A DNA stretch of 64,000 bases. Origin: Mycobacteroides sp. LB1. Its GTDB lineage: Bacteria > Actinomycetota > Actinomycetes > Mycobacteriales > Mycobacteriaceae. Location: contig NZ_JACCFF010000001.1 of NCBI RefSeq assembly GCF_013449725.1, forward strand, positions 1,054,001 through 1,118,000. The letters are read 5' to 3'. The notes under the pieces were generated by a model, which made no database searches, was not told where the DNA came from, and saw only the letters and a list, made by a program, of their open reading frames with translations. Below, piece by piece: positions 45,204-55,032 of this stretch (position 1 is its first letter; every line of letters begins with the position of its first letter). Position numbers and translations under genes: made by a program.

Positions 45204-45821
45204 ATGCAAATCCGCGAACTCTCGGTACCGGGCGCCTTCGAGATCACCCCGGTGCAGCACCACGACGACCGCGGGGTGTTCCTCGAATGGTTCAAGGGGC
45301 CCTCGCTGGCCGAGGCCATCGGACATCCCTTCGACTTGCAACAAGCCAATTGCTCGGTGTCTGCAGCCGGGTCGTTGCGCGGCATACATTTCGCCGATGT
45401 GCCACCCGGACAAGCCAAATACGTCACGTGCCTCAGCGGGTCCGTCTATGACGTTGTGGTCGATATTCGCGTCGGTTCACCGACATTCGGCGCATGGGAT
45501 GCGGTGCTGCTCGATACCAGTGACCGGCGTGCCATCTACATCCCAGAGGGAGCCGGCCACGCCTTCCTTGCCCTGGAGGACGGCTCCACAGTTGCCTACC
45601 TATGTTCGACCGGATACGCCCCGGGCCGCGAGCACGGTATCGACCCACTGGATCCAACAGTGGGTGTCAGGTGGCCCACGACCACTCCCGACGGCACCGA
45701 ACTTTCGTTGCTTATTTCCGAAAAGGACAGGGCCGCACCATCATTGATGCAGGCAAGAGACTCGGGGTTGCTACCGCTGGCCGTCGATGTACAGACGTAC
45801 CTGGACGGCCTCATCAACTGA
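45204..45821 (+). CDS. rmlC: dTDP-4-dehydrorhamnose 3,5-epimerase (205 aa)
   Basis: RmlC epimerises dTDP-4-keto-6-deoxyglucose at C3 and C5, step 3 to dTDP-rhamnose. A cupin fold; the catalytic His62 is in SLRGIHFADVPPGQAKYV, with the Asp partner downstream and IPEGAGHAFLALEDGS near residue 115. ATG at 45204 follows GGGGGCAG and is 1 nt past the rmlB stop; the frame upstream to 45165 lies within rmlB. M. tuberculosis RmlC is 202 residues. Confidence 0.97.
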   Translation: MQIRELSVPGAFEITPVQHHDDRGVFLEWFKGPSLAEAIGHPFDLQQANCSVSAAGSLRGIHFADVPPGQAKYVTCLSGSVYDVVVDIRVGSPTFGAWDAVLLDTSDRRAIYIPEGAGHAFLALEDGSTVAYLCSTGYAPGREHGIDPLDPTVGVRWPTTTPDGTELSLLISEKDRAAPSLMQARDSGLLPLAVDVQTYLDGLIN

Positions 45822-45854
45822 TCTGAGACTCACCGACATCTACCACGTGTTTGC

Positions 45855-45860
45855 TAAAGT
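45855..45860 (+). promoter_or_regulatory. Predicted -10 hexamer (TAAAGT), leaderless DUF4190 protein
   Basis: TAAAGT, CCCTAC, then ATG at 45867, with no Shine-Dalgarno. Confidence 0.5.
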
Positions 45861-45866
45861 CCCTAC

Positions 45867-46742
45867 ATGACGCAACCGCCTGCCGGGCCGCCACCCTCGG
45901 ATCCCGGGTCGGAGTTTCCGCCGTACCCGACGCCGACGGGCCCTGGATATCCACCGGTCGGGCCACCGCCGGTGGGCGGATATCCACCCATTCCGCCGTC
46001 CGGCCCTGCCGGCGCCGTTCCCTACCCGCCGTACCCGCAGACCGACCCGGTGGGATACCCACCACCTGCCGGGTATCCACCGCCGGCCGCGCCGTACGGA
46101 TATCCCGCGCCGGGGGCGTACCCCCCGATCGAGGCCGCACGGGGCACCAACGGATTTTCCATAGCGGCCCTGGTTTTCGGCATCCTACCGATCTGTGCCG
46201 GCATCCTTGGTGTGATCTTCGGATTCGTCGGCCTGAACCAGATCAAACGAACAGGCCAGAACGGTCGCGGTCTGGCGATCGCGGGCATCGTGCTCGGATT
46301 CGTCTGGATCGCCGTATGGGTTGTTGTTATCGCGGTGGGTGTCAGCAACCAGCCCAAACGTGACGAATCCGGGCATGTCACCCAGTCCGGCGATATGGAC
46401 GTCACCAAGTTGCGTGTGGGCGACTGTGTCGCCGACATGGGCGACAAGGACTACTACACCACGACTAAGGCGATCCCGTGCTCACGGCCGCACAAGGCTG
46501 AGGTCTACGCACTGCTACCGCTGTCCGGAACTTCCGTTCCCTCGCAGTCGGAGCTGGATGACAAGGGCAATAAGGGCTGCAGCTCAGCCTTGGAGACTTA
46601 CTCGCCCAATGCCTTCGAGGATGACGGGGTAGAGATCACCTACCTCTACCCGACCAAACGGTCTTGGGCCCAAGGTGATCGCTCGATCGCCTGCGTGGCT
46701 GTGTTCACCACCGACCGCACCCAATCCATCAAGGGAAACTAG
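45867..46742 (+). CDS. Pro/Tyr-rich DUF4190 and septum-formation-domain membrane protein (291 aa)
   Basis: Residues 1-90 are a cytosolic low-complexity segment rich in Pro, Gly and Tyr with repeated YPP motifs. A DUF4190-type pair of membrane helices follows (about 95-120 and 130-158, IAALVFGILPICAGILGVIF). The outer domain contains the septum-formation-type core VGDCVADMGDKDYYTTTKAI and PCSRPHKAEVYALLPL, with paired Cys residues. It may be an envelope protein acting at division or growth sites; that is inferred from family names. It stands alone, convergent with map. Confidence 0.82.
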   Translation: MTQPPAGPPPSDPGSEFPPYPTPTGPGYPPVGPPPVGGYPPIPPSGPAGAVPYPPYPQTDPVGYPPPAGYPPPAAPYGYPAPGAYPPIEAARGTNGFSIAALVFGILPICAGILGVIFGFVGLNQIKRTGQNGRGLAIAGIVLGFVWIAVWVVVIAVGVSNQPKRDESGHVTQSGDMDVTKLRVGDCVADMGDKDYYTTTKAIPCSRPHKAEVYALLPLSGTSVPSQSELDDKGNKGCSSALETYSPNAFEDDGVEITYLYPTKRSWAQGDRSIACVAVFTTDRTQSIKGN

Positions 46743-46753
46743 GGGCGCTGGGC

Positions 46754-47548
46754 CTACGGGCGCAGTGTCAGGATGCGGGGGCCGTCCTCGGTGACGGCCA
46801 CCGTGTGCTCCCAATGCGCGGACCGAGAACCGTCGGTGGTGACGACGGTCCAATCGTCGGCCAGCACCCGAGTCTGGGTGGTGCCGAGCGTGAGCATCGG
46901 CTCGATGGCAAGCACCGATCCCACCCCGAGGAGTGGCCCCTTCCCGGGGGCGCCCTCATTGGGCAGGAACGGGTCCAGGTGCATCGAGCGGCCGATGCCG
47001 TGGCCGCCGTAACCGTCCACGATTCCGAATGCACGGTCGAATTGCTTCTCGGCGGCCCGGGTACCCAGCTCGATCGCGTGGGATACATCGGTGAGCCGGT
47101 TCCCCGGGATCATCGCCGCGATACCGGCTTCCATGGACAACCGAGTGGCGGTCGATAACGCTTCATCGACGGGTATGACGGTGCCCACCGCGAAGGTCCA
47201 CGCGGAATCCCCGTGCCAGCCGTCCAGGATCGCCCCGCAATCAATGGAGACCAAGTCGCCGTCGACCAAGATGGCTGTCGCCGAAGGTATTCCGTGGACC
47301 ACTTGGTCGTTGACCGACGAACAGATGGATGCCGGGAAACCGTGGTAGCCCAGGAATGACGGCACCGCGCCGGCATCCCGGATCACGGCCTCGGCAACCT
47401 GGTCCAGTTCCAGCGTCGAGACACCGGCCTTGGCGGCATCGCGGACGGCGACCAACGCGGCCCCCACGATGGCGCCCGCAGCAGCCATGGCATCGAGCTC
47501 ATCGGTGGTGCGCTGCTCCACCGTCTTCTTGCGGCCGAACAGCCCCAC
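46754..47548 (-). CDS. map: Methionine aminopeptidase, type I (264 aa)
   Basis: Map removes the initiator Met. Metal ligands are visible: D in [17 protein letters not shown] (two Asp), His in [12 protein letters not shown], and Glu in AIEPMLTLG and HWEHTVAV. It has the short N-terminus of the MapA-type cytosolic enzyme, without the SH3-linking extension of the long actinobacterial form. It is the third gene of secY-adk-map, 11 bp after adk. Confidence 0.96.
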   Translation of the reverse strand: MGLFGRKKTVEQRTTDELDAMAAAGAIVGAALVAVRDAAKAGVSTLELDQVAEAVIRDAGAVPSFLGYHGFPASICSSVNDQVVHGIPSATAILVDGDLVSIDCGAILDGWHGDSAWTFAVGTVIPVDEALSTATRLSMEAGIAAMIPGNRLTDVSHAIELGTRAAEKQFDRAFGIVDGYGGHGIGRSMHLDPFLPNEGAPGKGPLLGVGSVLAIEPMLTLGTTQTRVLADDWTVVTTDGSRSAHWEHTVAVTEDGPRILTLRP

Positions 47549-47559
47549 TCGTGCTCCTA

Positions 47560-48105
47560 CTACCGGCCCAGAGCCTGCGAGGTCCGTGCGAAGACCTCGT
47601 CGACCGTGCCGACGGCATCAATCGTCTGCAGCACGTCCTGGTAGTACTCCAGCAGCGGCGCGGTCTCGTCGCGGTACACGTTGAGGCGGTTGCGGATGAT
47701 GCCTTCGGTGTCGTCGGCGCGGCCACGTCCCAGTAGTCGCTGCACGAGCTCTTCCACCGGCACCCGGAACTCCAGCACGGCGTCGATCTTGACTCCGCGG
47801 GCCTCTTCCATCGCGGCCAGCGCATCGGCCTGGTCCACGGTGCGCGGGAATCCGTCGAGGATGAATCCGTCTGCGGCATCGGGCTCGTCGAGGCGCGCCT
47901 CAACCATCTTGTTGGTGACCTCGCTGGGCACCAGGTCCCCCGCGTCCAAGTACTGCTTGGCCTGAATCCCCAGCTCGGTGCCCTCGCTGATATTCGATCG
48001 GAACAGGTCGCCCGTGGAGATCTGCGGAATGCCGAACTTCTCCGAAATCAGTTGCGCCTGCGTACCTTTGCCTGCCCCTGGCGGGCCGAGTAACACCACT
48101 CTCAC
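47560..48105 (-). CDS. adk: Adenylate kinase (181 aa)
   Basis: Adk interconverts ATP, AMP and ADP. The P-loop is [10 protein letters not shown] (7-16), the AMP site includes [10 protein letters not shown], and the lid approach includes [14 protein letters not shown] short form of the kinase without a zinc lid, as in M. tuberculosis (181 residues). GTG at 48105 overlaps the secY stop (GTGA), so it is coupled to secY. Confidence 0.97.
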   Translation of the reverse strand: MRVVLLGPPGAGKGTQAQLISEKFGIPQISTGDLFRSNISEGTELGIQAKQYLDAGDLVPSEVTNKMVEARLDEPDAADGFILDGFPRTVDQADALAAMEEARGVKIDAVLEFRVPVEELVQRLLGRGRADDTEGIIRNRLNVYRDETAPLLEYYQDVLQTIDAVGTVDEVFARTSQALGR

Positions 48106-49430
48106 TTCAGGAACCCTTCGTAGTTACGCTGCATCAACTGGCTTTCGATCTGCTTCACGGTGTCGAGACCGACGCCGATCATGATCAGTACCGCAGTTCC
48201 ACCGAACGGCAGGTTCTGCGGGCCTCCCGAGCTCCCGATCTGCAGGAACAGGTTCGGCAGGATCGCAATGATGCCCAGGTAGATCGATCCTGGCCAGGTG
48301 ATGCGGTTGAGCACGTAGCGCAGGTAGTCGGCGGTCGCCCGACCGGGGCGGATACCGGGGATGAAGCCACCGAACTTGTTCATCTCGTCGGCACGCTCAT
48401 CGGGATTGAAGGTGATCGACACGTAGAAGAACGTGAAGAAGACAATGAGCGAGAAGTAGATCAAGACATACCAGTAGTTGCTGGGATCGGTCAGGTAGGT
48501 GCTGACGAATCGGTCCCACCAGCCGGTCTTATCCTGCTTGCCGCTGCGCACCAGCTGGGTGATGAGACCCGGGATGTACAGCAGCGAGGAGGCGAAGATC
48601 ACCGGGATAACACCGGCCTGGTTGACCTTCAACGGCAGATAGGTGGAAGTGCCGCCATACATGCGGCGGCCCACCATGCGTTTGGCGTACTGGACGGGGA
48701 TACGGCGCTGGCCCTGTTCGACGAACACCACACCGACCACGATGAGCAGTGCTGCCACGCACACCGCGGCGAAGGTGACACCACCGCGGCTGTCAAGGAT
48801 GGTCTTTCCCTCTGCCGGAATCCGCGCGGCGATGCCGGCGAAGATCAGCAGCGACATACCGTTGCCGATTCCGCGCTCGGTGACCATCTCGCCGAGCCAC
48901 ATCACCAGGGTGGATCCGGCGGTCATGACCAGAACCATCACCGTCAGCGTGAAGATCGACTGGTCCGGGACAATCTCAGTCTTGCGATCACAGCCCTGCA
49001 GCAAGGTTCCGCTGGCACCAAGGGCAACGATCGAGGTGGACTGCAACAGTCCCAGCGCAACCGACAGATAGCGCGTGTACTGCGTCATCTTGGCCTGGCC
49101 GGACTGGCCTTCCTTGCGCAGCTGCTCGAACCGAGGAATGACCACGGTGAGCAGCTGGACGATGATGCTGGCGGTGATATACGGCATGACGCCGACCGCG
49201 AACACCGACAGCTGTAGCAGCGCGCCACCCGAGAACAGGTTGATCAGCGAGTAAATCTGCGCGGAGTCGCCACTACTCACCTGCTCGACGCAGTACTTCA
49301 CGGCGGAGTAGTTCACACCGGGAGACGGGAGGGTCGCACCGATCCGATAAAGGATCACGACCCCGATGGTGAAGAGGATCTTCCGCCTCAGGTCAGCTGT
49401 CCTGAGAGCAGAGACAAAAGCGGAAAGCAC
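48102..49430 (-). CDS. secY: Preprotein translocase subunit SecY (442 aa)
   Basis: SecY is the central pore of the Sec translocon. Ten membrane helices with conserved segments: [18 protein letters not shown] at the start, [20 protein letters not shown] near 80, the plug/cytosolic loop [20 protein letters not shown] near 255, and [15 protein letters not shown] near 360. GTG at 49430 follows AGGAGG; the frame upstream to 49472 is not needed, since the M. tuberculosis protein starts at the same point. It is first in secY-adk-map. Confidence 0.97.
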   Translation of the reverse strand: MLSAFVSALRTADLRRKILFTIGVVILYRIGATLPSPGVNYSAVKYCVEQVSSGDSAQIYSLINLFSGGALLQLSVFAVGVMPYITASIIVQLLTVVIPRFEQLRKEGQSGQAKMTQYTRYLSVALGLLQSTSIVALGASGTLLQGCDRKTEIVPDQSIFTLTVMVLVMTAGSTLVMWLGEMVTERGIGNGMSLLIFAGIAARIPAEGKTILDSRGGVTFAAVCVAALLIVVGVVFVEQGQRRIPVQYAKRMVGRRMYGGTSTYLPLKVNQAGVIPVIFASSLLYIPGLITQLVRSGKQDKTGWWDRFVSTYLTDPSNYWYVLIYFSLIVFFTFFYVSITFNPDERADEMNKFGGFIPGIRPGRATADYLRYVLNRITWPGSIYLGIIAILPNLFLQIGSSGGPQNLPFGGTAVLIMIGVGLDTVKQIESQLMQRNYEGFLK

Positions 49431-49545
49431 ACATCCTCCTGCGCATCCTGCAGCTCGCCACGTGATCTGCAAGATGAATCAGCTGGTGATCCCAGCGTTG
49501 GGTAACCGTTTCGGCGGCCGTCAGGGCACGCCCGGGCCGGATACG

Positions 49546-49575
49546 AGACTAACAGTTCGCTGCCACACCAGTCAG
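49546..49575 (-). promoter_or_regulatory. Possible promoter for secY-adk-map
   Basis: Minus strand: -35 CTGACT (49575-49570), an 18-nt spacer and -10 TAGTCT (49551-49546), about 115 nt upstream of secY. Weak -35. Confidence 0.3.
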
Positions 49576-50870
49576 AAGACGGTGTCCTTCTGGTCGGCGA
49601 TGACGGTGCCGTCGGAGCGGAGCAGCGGTCCGGTGCTGCCATCCGGGTTGGTCCGGCCGTCGGTTGCACACAGATACGGGTCCACACGCTGCGGATAGGG
49701 ATCGATGAACATGGGATTGATCAGCCACTTGCCGTCGGCGTTGTCGTAGGCCCGGCACATGAGTTCAGTCTTGTCGCGATTGATCGCGAGGTGCGCCGCG
49801 GTGGCGTCGTCGACGAAGGTGACGTCGGTGGTCGAGTCCCCCGCCGCGAGGATCTGGCGCTTGTCGACGTCGAAGGGCTCGAATGCGGTGGGTCCCTGCA
49901 CACCGAAGACAACCTGGTTGGCCCAGCAGCGTTTGCCATCCACGTAGGTGATGACGGTGTCAGCGCCATCGGGCTGTCCACCGCAGCCCCTGACGTGCGG
50001 GGTCTGCTTCCCGTTGGTGTCGTAGACGCTTCGCACGCCGATCACCTGGTTCGTCGGGATGCCGATCTCCGGCGACCACACCTTGGCTACGACCTCCGAG
50101 GACGCCGAGATCACCCAAGTGCGGACGCCGTGTGCCTGGAGGGTGCCGATGAGGTCCTTGATCTGTGGGTAGATCCGCACATACCCGGGCACGGTGGTAG
50201 TGCCGATGGTCTGTTCGGCACCGATCGGCGCATCCAGGTTCTCCCGCTTGGCCGCCTGCGCGAATTCGGTGACCTCCTCGGCGGTGTATCCAGTGGTCAG
50301 CGCGACTGTCCACACGTAGGCGCCGTTGCTCCAGCGCTGGTTGTATCCGCTGAACGCTTCCTGCTCGTCATGCGTCTTTCCTTCCCGCACGGCCAGGATC
50401 TCGTCGGCGCAGGCGACATTCGTGGAGGTGGGCAGCGGCCGTCCAGCGGGGGTTGCGGTGCCACACGCCTCACGCAGCGCAGTGGTCGCGGCCTCGGTGA
50501 TGTATCGGCTGGTGGCGTGCCAGTCGGCGGGCTGACGGATCTTGTCGTGCCGCAGCATCCACGCCAGGGTGGCATCGGAGATGTCGTTCTTGACCTCGGT
50601 GTTGTCCCAATCGAAGAGCGCGACCGCCTGTGTGGGCCGCTTCCACGTTCCGGTGCATGTGCTGTGGGCGTCGATGACGGCCTGCAGCCGTTCCCTGACA
50701 TCGCCGTACCAGGGCAGCGCGGCATCCAGCTGACGGCATCCGGGTGCAGCGTGTGCGGCGGGGGCACTCCCGTTCCAGGCCGCTACCGACAGGACGACGA
50801 CGGCGAGCCACCCGAATGCCTTCACCGGGGTGAAATTACCACCGCGCGTCCGCGATTCGGGGCCCGTCAT
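49572..50870 (-). CDS. Secreted HAD-family phosphatase-like hydrolase (432 aa)
   Basis: An exported HAD-type protein. A signal peptide spans residues 14-42 (cleavage near AHAAP). HAD motif I is FDWDNTEVKND, with nucleophile Asp87 and acid Asp89; motif II is in WVISASSEVV near 240 and motif IV in LAAGDSTTDVTFVDDATA near 352. Several Cys residues (PGC, STCTG, EACGT, RGCGG and CW) may form disulfides. A broad phosphatase activity is expected. It follows secY in the same orientation with about 140 bp between. Confidence 0.88.
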   Translation of the reverse strand: MTGPESRTRGGNFTPVKAFGWLAVVVLSVAAWNGSAPAAHAAPGCRQLDAALPWYGDVRERLQAVIDAHSTCTGTWKRPTQAVALFDWDNTEVKNDISDATLAWMLRHDKIRQPADWHATSRYITEAATTALREACGTATPAGRPLPTSTNVACADEILAVREGKTHDEQEAFSGYNQRWSNGAYVWTVALTTGYTAEEVTEFAQAAKRENLDAPIGAEQTIGTTTVPGYVRIYPQIKDLIGTLQAHGVRTWVISASSEVVAKVWSPEIGIPTNQVIGVRSVYDTNGKQTPHVRGCGGQPDGADTVITYVDGKRCWANQVVFGVQGPTAFEPFDVDKRQILAAGDSTTDVTFVDDATAAHLAINRDKTELMCRAYDNADGKWLINPMFIDPYPQRVDPYLCATDGRTNPDGSTGPLLRSDGTVIADQKDTVF

Positions 50871-51038
50871 CGACCGTTCACCGCCAGTTCCGGTTAGTTA
50901 TCGCGGATCTCCGCAGCCCGCTACCAGATGTGTTCGCGCAGGCCACAGCGGCGGACGTGCGCAATCGCAGACTGCGGCGCACTATGGTCGGGGCACGCCT
51001 GCAGTGCCAACCCAATGACAACCACTAAGGATTCTCCG

Positions 51039-51956
51039 ATGGCGCGGACCGATGACGACAGCTGGGATCTGGCTTCGAGTGTGGGAGCGACCGCCACGAT
51101 GGTGGCCGCGCAGCGTGCGCTGGCCAGCCATGTGCCCAACGCACTGATCAACGATCCCTATGCCGAACCGCTGGTACGCGCCGTCGGCATCGAGTACTTC
51201 ACCCGATTGGCCTCAGGGGATTTCGATCCCGAGCAGCTGGCGGGGCTGGTACAGCTCGGCATCACCGCCGACGGCATGGCCAACGGGATGGCAAGCCGCA
51301 CCAAGTACTACGACTCGGCATTTGAGTCCTCCACCGCCGCCGGGGTGCGCCAGGTCGTCATCCTCGCATCCGGACTGGACACCCGCGCCTACCGTCTGAA
51401 TTGGCCTGCGGGCACCACGGTGTACGAGCTCGACCAGCCGGAGGTGATCGCCTTCAAGACCAACACTCTGGCCGAGCTGGGAGCAACGCCCAGCACTGAT
51501 CGACGGACCGTGGCGATCGATCTGCGCGACGACTGGCCAACCGCGTTGCAGGCGGCCGGTTTCGACCCCGGGCAGCCAACGGCGTGGTCGGCGGAGGGGC
51601 TGCTGATCTATCTGCCCCCGGAGGCGCAGGATCGGTTGTTCGCTTCGATCACCGAGCTAAGCGCGCCCGGCAGCCGCCTGGTCTGCGAGCAGGTCCCCGG
51701 TTTGGAAACCGCCGACTTCTCCAAGGCGCGGGAGCTCACCCGCCAATTCGCCGGGGACACATTGGACTTGGATATGGAGTCGCTGGTGTACGCCGGCGAG
51801 CGCCAAATGGCAGCGGACTGGCTCGCCGAACACGGCTGGACGGTGGTGACCGAGGAGAACGACGCGCTGTATGCCCGGCTCGGTCTGGAACCGCCGAACC
51901 CAATGCTGCGCACCATATTCCCTAACATCATTTACGTCGACGCCACGCTGGGCTAG
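51039..51956 (+). CDS. SAM-dependent methyltransferase, mycobacterial UPF/LCM-type family (305 aa)
   Basis: A member of the leucine-carboxyl-methyltransferase-like family expanded in mycobacteria. It starts MARTDDDSWDLASSVGATAT and contains the SAM-binding VVILASGLDTRAYRLNWP near 105-122. The acidic loop VYELDQPEVIAFK and AEGLLIYLPPEAQDRLF follow. ATG at 51039 follows AAGG 8 nt upstream; frames opening earlier at 50928 are ignored. It resembles the methyltransferase Rv0731c that lies beside secY in M. tuberculosis. The substrate is unknown. Confidence 0.9.
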   Translation: MARTDDDSWDLASSVGATATMVAAQRALASHVPNALINDPYAEPLVRAVGIEYFTRLASGDFDPEQLAGLVQLGITADGMANGMASRTKYYDSAFESSTAAGVRQVVILASGLDTRAYRLNWPAGTTVYELDQPEVIAFKTNTLAELGATPSTDRRTVAIDLRDDWPTALQAAGFDPGQPTAWSAEGLLIYLPPEAQDRLFASITELSAPGSRLVCEQVPGLETADFSKARELTRQFAGDTLDLDMESLVYAGERQMAADWLAEHGWTVVTEENDALYARLGLEPPNPMLRTIFPNIIYVDATLG

Positions 51957-53092
51957 CCCGCCGCGCGCGTACGGCCCCACTTCCACCAGGAGCGCCTCGG
52001 CGCCTCCGGCTCGTCGGTGTCGGCACCCTCGAACGGAACCCCTTTATAGACAGCGAGATACACGTCAATCGTGGTCACGATGACGATCATCAACACCGGG
52101 CCCAGCACAACTCCCCAGAATCCGAAGGCCGCGATACCCGAGAAGACCGCCAGGAGCATCAACGCGGGGTCCAAGCGTGCGCCACGCGGCACGAGGAAGG
52201 GGCGCAGCACATTGTCGATATTGGAGACCACCAGGATGTGCCATGCGATGACGAACAGTCCGCCGACGGGGTGGCCGAAGATGATCATGCCGATGCCGAA
52301 CGGAATCGTCACGATGCCGCCCCCGAGCGGGATGATCGACAACGCGGTGAGCAGTATTGCGAAGAAGAAGAAACCCTGCCGGAAGCCTGCGACGTAGATC
52401 GACGCGGCACCTGCAACCCCCTGCGCCGTCGCAATCACGAACTGTCCCTTGACCGTTCCGCGTACCATCGCCCCGATCTTGTCGAGGTACAGGTCGGTGA
52501 TCTCCTCCCCCAGCGGATTGAGCTGTCGCAGCAGGGTGAGCACCTTGTCCTGCTTGACTAAGAGCGACACGAACACGTACAGGAAGATGATGGATGCCGC
52601 GACCGCCGACGCGACGCTGCCGACGGCGCTCTGGAGCACCTGCAGCAGCCCTTGACCCACGTTCTCCGCCAAGGATGCGATCGACTGCCGCAGCGTATCC
52701 GGAGTCAACTGGACATGTACGAACGGAATTCGGGCCAATACGTCGTTGACCACCGCGAGCGCCTTCTGCCCAAGTGTGGTCATATCGGTGTCTCCCACCC
52801 AGTTCGAGACACTCTCGACCATGCGGGTGATCTGAACGGTTGCAACGAAAACCAGCGCACCCACCGGCACCACAACCGATCCCAGCGCGGATAACAGTGT
52901 CAATGTTGCGGCGATGCCCGAGCCGAACCGCTGGCCCAGTCGTCGGTACAGCGGTGTGAACAGGTACGCGGCCACCGCTGCGACGACCATCAGGATGAAG
53001 TAGCCACGCAGAAAGTAGATGCCGAAGACGATGCCCAAACCGGTGAGGACAGCGAGCACACGCTTCTGAAATACGGTCAGTTCGGTGTTCAC
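51953..53092 (-). CDS. AI-2E family permease-type transporter (379 aa)
   Basis: A polytopic membrane protein of the AI-2E/UPF0118 family with about eight helices. It begins VFQKRVLAVLTGLGIVFGIY. The large loop at residues 95-160 is followed by FGIGMIIFGHPVGGLFVIAWHIL and DNVLRPFLVPRGARLDPALM, both typical. The family exports or imports small molecules. GTG at 53092 follows AAGGGGTCTGGC, and the upstream frame is discarded. Its stop overlaps the convergent methyltransferase stop. Confidence 0.9.
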   Translation of the reverse strand: MNTELTVFQKRVLAVLTGLGIVFGIYFLRGYFILMVVAAVAAYLFTPLYRRLGQRFGSGIAATLTLLSALGSVVVPVGALVFVATVQITRMVESVSNWVGDTDMTTLGQKALAVVNDVLARIPFVHVQLTPDTLRQSIASLAENVGQGLLQVLQSAVGSVASAVAASIIFLYVFVSLLVKQDKVLTLLRQLNPLGEEITDLYLDKIGAMVRGTVKGQFVIATAQGVAGAASIYVAGFRQGFFFFAILLTALSIIPLGGGIVTIPFGIGMIIFGHPVGGLFVIAWHILVVSNIDNVLRPFLVPRGARLDPALMLLAVFSGIAAFGFWGVVLGPVLMIVIVTTIDVYLAVYKGVPFEGADTDEPEAPRRSWWKWGRTRAAG

Positions 53093-53175
53093 GCCAGACC
53101 CCTTCCGCGGGCAGCTGCACACGACACGTTAGTCGGTGCCGTCGCCGGCCCCGGCGAAATACGCGTGCGGCGCGA

Positions 53176-54927
53176 CTAGAAGCGGTAGTCGCCCAACACC
53201 ATCGCCTGGACACTGCCGACGGATCGCTGAGCGCGTTGCACCGTCTCCAGAGCCAGCTGCGCCACTCGACCCAGCATCGCATCGGTGAGGGCCGCAGCGG
53301 CAGGCTGGGACGAGGCCCGCTGCCGCAGCATGGAGGATAGCGGTGAGCTCGGGAAGTTCAGTATCCGAACCTCGTCGTCGGCGTCGATATCCGCGAGTTC
53401 CTTGGCCTTGGCCACCGCCTCGCGGAACCCGCCGAGCTCATCGACCAGACCGTGCTCCAGCGCATCCTTGCCCGTCCAGATCCGGCCCTGTGCAACCGCT
53501 TTCACGGCATCGACGGTGAGCTTTCGTCCATCGGCGACCCGCTGCACGAAGTCGTCGTAGTGCATATCGATCTCGGCCTCGACGAGATCGCGCTGCTCGT
53601 CGGTGAACGGTTCATTACTGGACCACGCGTCGGCATTGGCGTTGGTGCGCAAGGTGTCCGACGCGACACCGAGCTTCTCCTTAAGTCCTCGGGTGATAAA
53701 TTTTCCGGTGATAACCCCGATGGACCCGGTGATGGTTCCCGGATTGGCGATGATCGCATCCGCACTCATGGCGACGTAGTAGCCGCCCGACCCGGCTACC
53801 GCTCCCATGGATACCACGACCGGCTTACCGGCCTCCCGTGCGCGGACCACTTCTCGCCAAATCGTTTCCGATCCGTTAACCGATCCGCCGGGGCTGTCCA
53901 CGCGCAACACGATGGCGGCCACCGAATCGTCGGCGACGGCATCCCGCAGCGCGTCGGCGATCACATCGCCTCCGCTCGCCGGTCCCGGCGGAAAGAGCCT
54001 TGGTCCGCTGCGGCCGCTCGCGATCGCTCCCGTCAAGGAGACCACGCCGATGGTCGGCCGCGACGAACGACCGGGCAGGGATGGAAGGCTCGGCACCTGC
54101 GGGCGGGTGGCCCTGGTGTAGCGCGCCAGATAAAGCAGCGGGAGCTCGGTGTCCCCTTGTCCCCCAGTCAGTTCGCCGATGCGCGCATACGCCTCATCGC
54201 GGTAGCCGATACGGTCCACGAGCCCACCCGAGACCGCATCGGTGCGGCGCAGCGGCGCCCGGTCTGCCAGGACGTCCACATCGGCCGGATCGAGCTTGCG
54301 CGATGCCGCGACGCCGTCGCGAACCTGTTCGGACAGGCTCTCCAGCAGCCGCCCGTCGGCTTCCCGCTGCGCGTCGGTGTAGCCGTCCTCGGTGAAAAGA
54401 TTTGCCGCCGACTTGTATTGACCACGAGCGAGGAATTGCGCCTGCACACCGGCCTTGTCCAGGGCACCGCGCAGGAAGGTACCGCTGGCCGCAAATCCGA
54501 TGAGCCCCACGGTGCCGGAGGGCTGCATCCACACCTCACGGAACGCCGATGCCAGGTAGTAGGCGAGCGTGCCCGGATAGGTCTCGGACCATGCCAGGCT
54601 GGGTTTGACCGCACTGAACGCCTCGATGGCGGCCCGTAGCTCCTGCACGGCTCCGGCCGCGGCGGGTGGGATCTGCACACGCGCGATAAGACCGGCGACC
54701 CGCGGATCATCGATCGCGCGGTGGACGGCGGCGATGGTGTGCCGCAGCGACAGCGGCCTGCTCGCGCCCGAAAACACCAGACCCAGCGGATCGAAGTTGA
54801 CGGTTTCCGGCGGCACCTCGAGCAGATCGAGTTCCAGAATGCAGTCCCGGGGCACACCCCGGTGACGTGCGGTGTCAACCTTGGCCAGGAGATCGCGGAC
54901 GTCCGTGGGTGCGGTGAAGGCGAACAT
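53176..54927 (-). CDS. sppA: Signal peptide peptidase SppA, 67-kDa type (583 aa)
   Basis: SppA degrades cleaved signal peptides and membrane-embedded fragments. Two tandem S49/ClpP-like domains. The catalytic Lys is about K172 in the N-terminal half ([13 protein letters not shown]) and the nucleophile is about S380 in the C-terminal half ([16 protein letters not shown]). No N-terminal signal or anchor is evident, in contrast to the long E. coli SppA. ATG at 54927 follows a TACGCT hexamer by 6 nt. In M. tuberculosis it lies next to rplO. Confidence 0.92.
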   Translation of the reverse strand: MFAFTAPTDVRDLLAKVDTARHRGVPRDCILELDLLEVPPETVNFDPLGLVFSGASRPLSLRHTIAAVHRAIDDPRVAGLIARVQIPPAAAGAVQELRAAIEAFSAVKPSLAWSETYPGTLAYYLASAFREVWMQPSGTVGLIGFAASGTFLRGALDKAGVQAQFLARGQYKSAANLFTEDGYTDAQREADGRLLESLSEQVRDGVAASRKLDPADVDVLADRAPLRRTDAVSGGLVDRIGYRDEAYARIGELTGGQGDTELPLLYLARYTRATRPQVPSLPSLPGRSSRPTIGVVSLTGAIASGRSGPRLFPPGPASGGDVIADALRDAVADDSVAAIVLRVDSPGGSVNGSETIWREVVRAREAGKPVVVSMGAVAGSGGYYVAMSADAIIANPGTITGSIGVITGKFITRGLKEKLGVASDTLRTNANADAWSSNEPFTDEQRDLVEAEIDMHYDDFVQRVADGRKLTVDAVKAVAQGRIWTGKDALEHGLVDELGGFREAVAKAKELADIDADDEVRILNFPSSPLSSMLRQRASSQPAAAALTDAMLGRVAQLALETVQRAQRSVGSVQAMVLGDYRF

Positions 54928-54933
54928 GCCTTG

Positions 54934-54939
54934 AGCGTA
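54934..54939 (-). promoter_or_regulatory. Predicted -10 hexamer (TACGCT), leaderless sppA
   Basis: Minus strand TACGCT, CAAGGC, then ATG at 54927. Confidence 0.45.
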
Positions 54940-55032
54940 CCCACGAATGCGGCGATACTCCCGGCTACAAATCCGCGCTGCTGAATCACGCGGCGCGTAG
55001 GGTCTGAGCCATTCGCTGGCGGAGGGGCAACG

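Noticed and set aside
52065..53282. 405-codon minus-strand frame over the permease gene
   Set aside because: Same strand as the AI-2E permease but a different frame; Arg-rich composition, no membrane segments, no family.
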